Assembly (NCBI GenBank): GCA_937916395.1
Contig: CALFTN010000007.1
Span: forward strand, 11,948 to 75,947
Source: an uncultured Clostridia bacterium
GTDB lineage: Bacteria; Bacillota; Clostridia; Oscillospirales; Acutalibacteraceae
DNA length: 64,000 nucleotides
Direction of reading: 5' to 3'
Shown here: positions 61,351 through 64,000 of the stretch, piece by piece
Layout of the letters: every line of letters starts with the position of its first letter
How positions within the stretch are numbered: position 1 is the first letter of the stretch
Position numbers and translations under genes: made by a program
Notes under the pieces: generated by a model
What the model was told of the DNA's origin: nothing
Seen by the model: the letters and a program-made list of their open reading frames with translations, nothing else
The model's database searches: none

Positions 61351-62055
61351 ATGAGCGATATAAATGAACAACTTGTGCAAGAAGTTGAAGTAGCTGAAAA
61401 AAAGAAAAAATCTCCATTTATTGTTGGTTTTATTGTTTTGATTTTCGCAATAATCGGTGTTGTTTCAGTTGGCTCTTTTGTAAAAGATATAGTTGTAGAT
61501 AAGGTTACAGCAGAAGACGATTATTCTAAATATACTAAATATCTTACTTGGGTAGTAGGTATTGACCCAGATCCGTTTACAGACATAACAAAAGCAGATT
61601 TTGACGACCTTCTCAATATAGCAGTTTGTTCTTTGCTTACTGCTGAGGTTAAAACAGATGACTACGATGTTACAGAGCTTGGTATGGTTGTTCCTGCAAG
61701 AGATGTTGAACAAAGCTTTAAAACGATGTTTGGTAATGATGTTCAGATTGTGCACGCTACCGTTCAGGGTTACGGCTATGAATTCCAGTATGATTCTGCA
61801 ACACATAGCTATTACGTTCCACTTACAGGTGTTGTTCCTCCTTTTACTGCAAGAATTGAATCTGCAAACAAAACAGGTGGTCTTGTTACTCTTAAAGTCG
61901 GTTATATAGGAACAAGTAATATTGAAGTTGCTGCAGATGGTACTATTGCTGCTGCTCAGCCAGATAAATATATGGAAATCACATTAAAAGAAACAGCAGA
62001 TGGTGGTTTCAATCTTATATCAATTACTTCTTTAACTCAGGGCGAACATCAATAA
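61351..62055 (+). CDS. Single-span membrane protein with extracytoplasmic domain
   Basis: 234 residues: an acidic/basic cytoplasmic N-terminus (about 25 residues), one membrane helix (PFIVGFIVLIFAIIGVVSVG), and an outside domain of about 190 residues with predicted alpha then beta structure. No recognised family. The ATG at 61351 follows ACGAGGTGAAAG; the upstream GTG at 61321 precedes that site and is less likely. It precedes the amidase lipoprotein gene by 74 bp containing a repeat. Confidence 0.7.
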   Translation: MSDINEQLVQEVEVAEKKKKSPFIVGFIVLIFAIIGVVSVGSFVKDIVVDKVTAEDDYSKYTKYLTWVVGIDPDPFTDITKADFDDLLNIAVCSLLTAEVKTDDYDVTELGMVVPARDVEQSFKTMFGNDVQIVHATVQGYGYEFQYDSATHSYYVPLTGVVPPFTARIESANKTGGLVTLKVGYIGTSNIEVAADGTIAAAQPDKYMEITLKETADGGFNLISITSLTQGEHQ

Positions 62056-62061
62056 TAACTT

Positions 62062-62105
62062 GCGAGTGATTTAACGAAGAGTGAACGGGAATCTGTCTGT
62101 AAAAA
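62062..62105 (+). repeat. Dispersed intergenic repeat, copy 1
   Basis: GCGAGTGATTTAACGAAGAG then TGAACGGGAATCTGTCTGTAA; about 38 of 44 positions match 63063-63106. Lies in the gap before the amidase gene, and its 3' flank forms GTGATTT...AAATCAC pairing. Confidence 0.7.
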
Positions 62106-62129
62106 CAAATCACTCTAGGGTGGTGAATT

Positions 62130-62867
62130 ATGAAGAAGTATATTCTTCCGATTGTTATTGTTTTTGTTATTCTTTTTAGTGGCTGTGATAAACCGCTGAA
62201 GTATTATCTGGATACCGAAGAAACTGGCACTAAAAAATCGCTTTCAGAGCAGAGTGAAAAAATTCCTATGGCAAGAACCTTGCCAGATGTTTTCAAACAA
62301 GAAATTGTTTCAAATTTAGCCGCCATTCATTATATAGATTTTGAAACATCTTCGTGGGAACGTGAATTTATGCCAGAATTTATAATGATTCATTTTATGA
62401 ATGGCATTGTAGTTTCAAAAGAAGACCCTTATAACAAAGATATCGTAAGAGATATTTTTATGGAAGAGGGCGTTGGCATAAACTACATAATAGATAGAGA
62501 GGGTAATATTCTTTGTATGTTACCTGAAAATCGTTGTGCATGGCATGCCGGCGAAGGTGAGTTTTTAGATTGTCCGAAATACACAAATAAAATGAATTTT
62601 TACTCTATAGGTATTGAGCTTATGGCAATTGGTTCAAAATCTGATATGGAACAGTATATAGATGGCGATACTTATGATTCTCTTGATGATAGCCTTAAAG
62701 GCTTTACAGATGAACAGTATAAGTCGCTTAATCTGCTTGTTACTGAGCTTTGTGAAAGATATGGCATACCGAAAAATAAGGATAGAATTATAGGTCACGA
62801 AGAGTTTAGTTCACATAAATCTGACCCAGGGGAGCTTTTTGATTGGAGTAGGCTTGAATTAGGGTGA
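62130..62867 (+). CDS. N-acetylmuramoyl-L-alanine amidase lipoprotein (Amidase_2)
   Basis: 245 residues. A lipoprotein signal (VIVFVILFSGC, lipobox Cys at about residue 19) precedes an Amidase_2/PGRP domain (about 80-235) that cleaves the amide between muramic acid and the stem peptide. Zinc ligands fit MIHFMNG (first His) and IIGHEEFSSHKSDPG (third-ligand region); INYIIDREGNI, CAWHAGEG and YSIGIELM are typical. Likely membrane-tethered on the outer face, acting in wall turnover. AGGGTGG ribosome binding site. Confidence 0.88.
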   Translation: MKKYILPIVIVFVILFSGCDKPLKYYLDTEETGTKKSLSEQSEKIPMARTLPDVFKQEIVSNLAAIHYIDFETSSWEREFMPEFIMIHFMNGIVVSKEDPYNKDIVRDIFMEEGVGINYIIDREGNILCMLPENRCAWHAGEGEFLDCPKYTNKMNFYSIGIELMAIGSKSDMEQYIDGDTYDSLDDSLKGFTDEQYKSLNLLVTELCERYGIPKNKDRIIGHEEFSSHKSDPGELFDWSRLELG

Positions 62868-63221
62868 AATGAGTTAACCGAACCTGCCTAAAAGCGAGTA
62901 TTTTTAAGTCTTTTCGGCGTTTCGGTCTTGCAAGGCGTCAGCCTTACTTCACCCTCAACACCAAAAATCCAATAAAAATCTTTCGCTTTGTAGGTCGAAG
63001 ATTTTTTATAGAATGGATTTATGGTCAATCAAGGCGAAAACAGAGCTAATCCTGACGGATTGGCGAGTATTTCAACGCAGAGTGAACGGAAATCCGTCTA
63101 TAAAAAACACGGTTCGGATAATTCCTTTCACCCTAGAGGAAATAGAATGATTTTAAGTATAGTTTAGTTATGTTGACTAAAAAATAACAAACTATTTTTA
63201 CATATTTTTATTTTTATACTA
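62868..63221. other. Gene-free gap with terminator and repeat
   Basis: Contains an amidase-gene terminator (62975-63007, AAATCTTTCG/CGAAGATTTT with one mismatch and T6), copy 2 of the dispersed repeat (63063-63106), and short AAGCGAGTATTTTTAAG-type partial copies (near 62891). I see no coding frame in it. Confidence 0.6.
63063..63106 (+). repeat. Dispersed intergenic repeat, copy 2
   Basis: GCGAGTATTTCAACGCAGAG then TGAACGGAAATCCGTCTATAA; direct repeat of 62062-62105, 1001 bp downstream, so the two copies flank the amidase gene. Confidence 0.7.
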
Positions 63222-63250
63222 TGGAAAAAAAAGTAGAATTTTGATATAAT
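63222..63250 (+). promoter_or_regulatory. Promoter of pyruvate phosphate dikinase gene
   Basis: TGGAAA (63222-63227), 17-bp spacer, TATAAT (63245-63250) with extended -10 TG, about 75 bp before the start codon. Confidence 0.6.
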
Positions 63251-63326
63251 GATTTTTGGTGTTATGTTACTTTAAAATTAAGGTAACTACTCAAATATAT
63301 TAATAATTTATTTTTGGAGGTAAACT

Positions 63327-64000
63327 ATGAGCAAAAAGTACGTTTATTTATTCTCCGAGGGCGACGCTTCAATGCGTGAACTTCTCGGTGGTAAAGGTGC
63401 TAACCTTGCAGAAATGACTAACATAGGTCTTCCTGTTCCTCAAGGTTTTACAATTTCTACAGAGGCTTGTACTCAATATTATGAGGACGGCAGAAAGATC
63501 AACGATGAAATCCAGGCTCAGATTATGGAATACATCGTTAAAATGGAAGGCGTTGTAGGTAAAAAATTCGGTGATTTAGAAAACCCACTTCTCGTTTCAG
63601 TTCGTTCAGGTGCTCGTGCATCAATGCCTGGTATGATGGATACAATCCTTAACTTAGGTCTTAACGAAGACGTTGTTAACGTTATGGCTACAAAATCAGG
63701 TAACGCTCGTTGGGCTTGGGACTGCTACAGAAGATTTATTCAGATGTATTCAGACGTTGTTATGGAAGTTGGTAAGAAATATTTCGAACAACTTATTGAC
63801 GAAATGAAAGAAGCTAAAGGTGTTACTCAAGACATCGAGCTTACAGCTGAAGACCTTAAAGAATTAGCAGGTCAGTTCAAAGCAGAATACAAATCAAAGA
63901 TTGGTAAAGATTTCCCAACAGATCCAAAAGAACAACTTATGGGTGCTGTTGAAGCTGTTTTCCGTTCATGGGACACCCCTCGTGCAAACGTTTACCGTCG
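63327..64000 (+). CDS. ppdK: Pyruvate, phosphate dikinase, N-terminal part
   Basis: 224 codons are visible and the frame runs off the window, so only the ATP-grasp N-terminal domain is seen; the full protein is normally about 870-880 residues. It interconverts pyruvate + ATP + Pi and phosphoenolpyruvate + AMP + PPi. Diagnostic stretches: LLGGKGANLAEMT, GLPVPQGFTIST, SVRSGARASMPGMMDTILNL (ATP-binding) and AVFRSWDTPRA. TTGGAGG lies 6-7 bases before the ATG. Codon use is that of a highly expressed gene. Confidence 0.95.
   Translation, partial: MSKKYVYLFSEGDASMRELLGGKGANLAEMTNIGLPVPQGFTISTEACTQYYEDGRKINDEIQAQIMEYIVKMEGVVGKKFGDLENPLLVSVRSGARASMPGMMDTILNLGLNEDVVNVMATKSGNARWAWDCYRRFIQMYSDVVMEVGKKYFEQLIDEMKEAKGVTQDIELTAEDLKELAGQFKAEYKSKIGKDFPTDPKEQLMGAVEAVFRSWDTPRANVYR

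Noticed and set aside
1..64000. tRNA or rRNA genes
   Set aside because: I saw no stretch with the conserved tRNA GGTTCGAATCC-type T-arm and CCA end, and no rRNA signatures, though a scan by eye could miss a diverged tRNA.

Overview
The window is a low-GC, Gram-positive chromosome segment, most likely from a gut- or rumen-associated member of the Clostridia (Oscillospirales-like). The evidence is the AT-rich sequence, strong GGAGG-type ribosome binding sites, the nadD-yqeK-rsfS-leuS cluster, an ylmH-type S4 protein, pyruvate phosphate dikinase, a Pit/DUF47 phosphate pair, several glycoside hydrolases, and secreted Fn3 or cysteine-repeat proteins. The species cannot be named from sequence alone.

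Layout. 1-29.3 kb is mostly housekeeping and carbohydrate metabolism: a membrane-anchored GH36 alpha-galactosidase; a DUF218/CrtO-like pair; an SPFH protein behind a yybP-ykoY-type (Mn2+) riboswitch; an mgtE magnesium transporter behind a long attenuator leader; phosphoesterases; a short MGMT domain protein; a glutaminase-like protein; an RsmH paralogue; a small gene framed by a perfect 19-bp inverted repeat; peptidase E; two tandem paralogous membrane-anchored proteins; a PHP phosphoesterase; citrate synthase; GH106-like and GH79-like hydrolases; a secreted amidase-Fn3 protein; pit/DUF47; aspartate kinase; and ylmH.

29.3-47.1 kb is accessory. It holds a transglutaminase-like surface protein with cysteine-rich repeats. 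It also holds a leftward group containing a J-domain protein, a Mor-like regulator, a HAD protein, a ClpX-like AAA+ ATPase, a small membrane protein and a ClpP. That ClpP is preceded by a roughly 440-nt structured RNA with its own promoter and a terminator/antiterminator. Next come a BcgI-like nuclease-methylase plus specificity subunit, a tyrosine recombinase cassette bounded by perfect 19-bp inverted repeats with an outward promoter (a candidate invertible switch for the restriction system), a HTH protein, a fusion of an LHH-type HNH nuclease with an IS1595-like transposase, and a second, convergent IS1595-like transposase. A diverged inverted repeat (29357-29392 and 46904-46939) flanks the block.

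47.1-64 kb returns to core functions: a polysaccharide deacetylase with Fn3 domains, an M29 aminopeptidase, a TPR-metallophosphoesterase, nadD-yqeK-rsfS-leuS, a Cro-like regulator with a symmetric operator, class II aldolase, dCMP deaminase, membrane and secreted proteins, an N-acetylmuramoyl-L-alanine amidase, and the start of pyruvate phosphate dikinase, which runs off the end.

The strongest candidates for new biology are the ClpP/ClpX-like module with its RNA leader, the self-contained invertible promoter cassette beside the restriction system, and the LHH nuclease-transposase fusion. All functional statements are sequence inference; no searches or folding programs were run.
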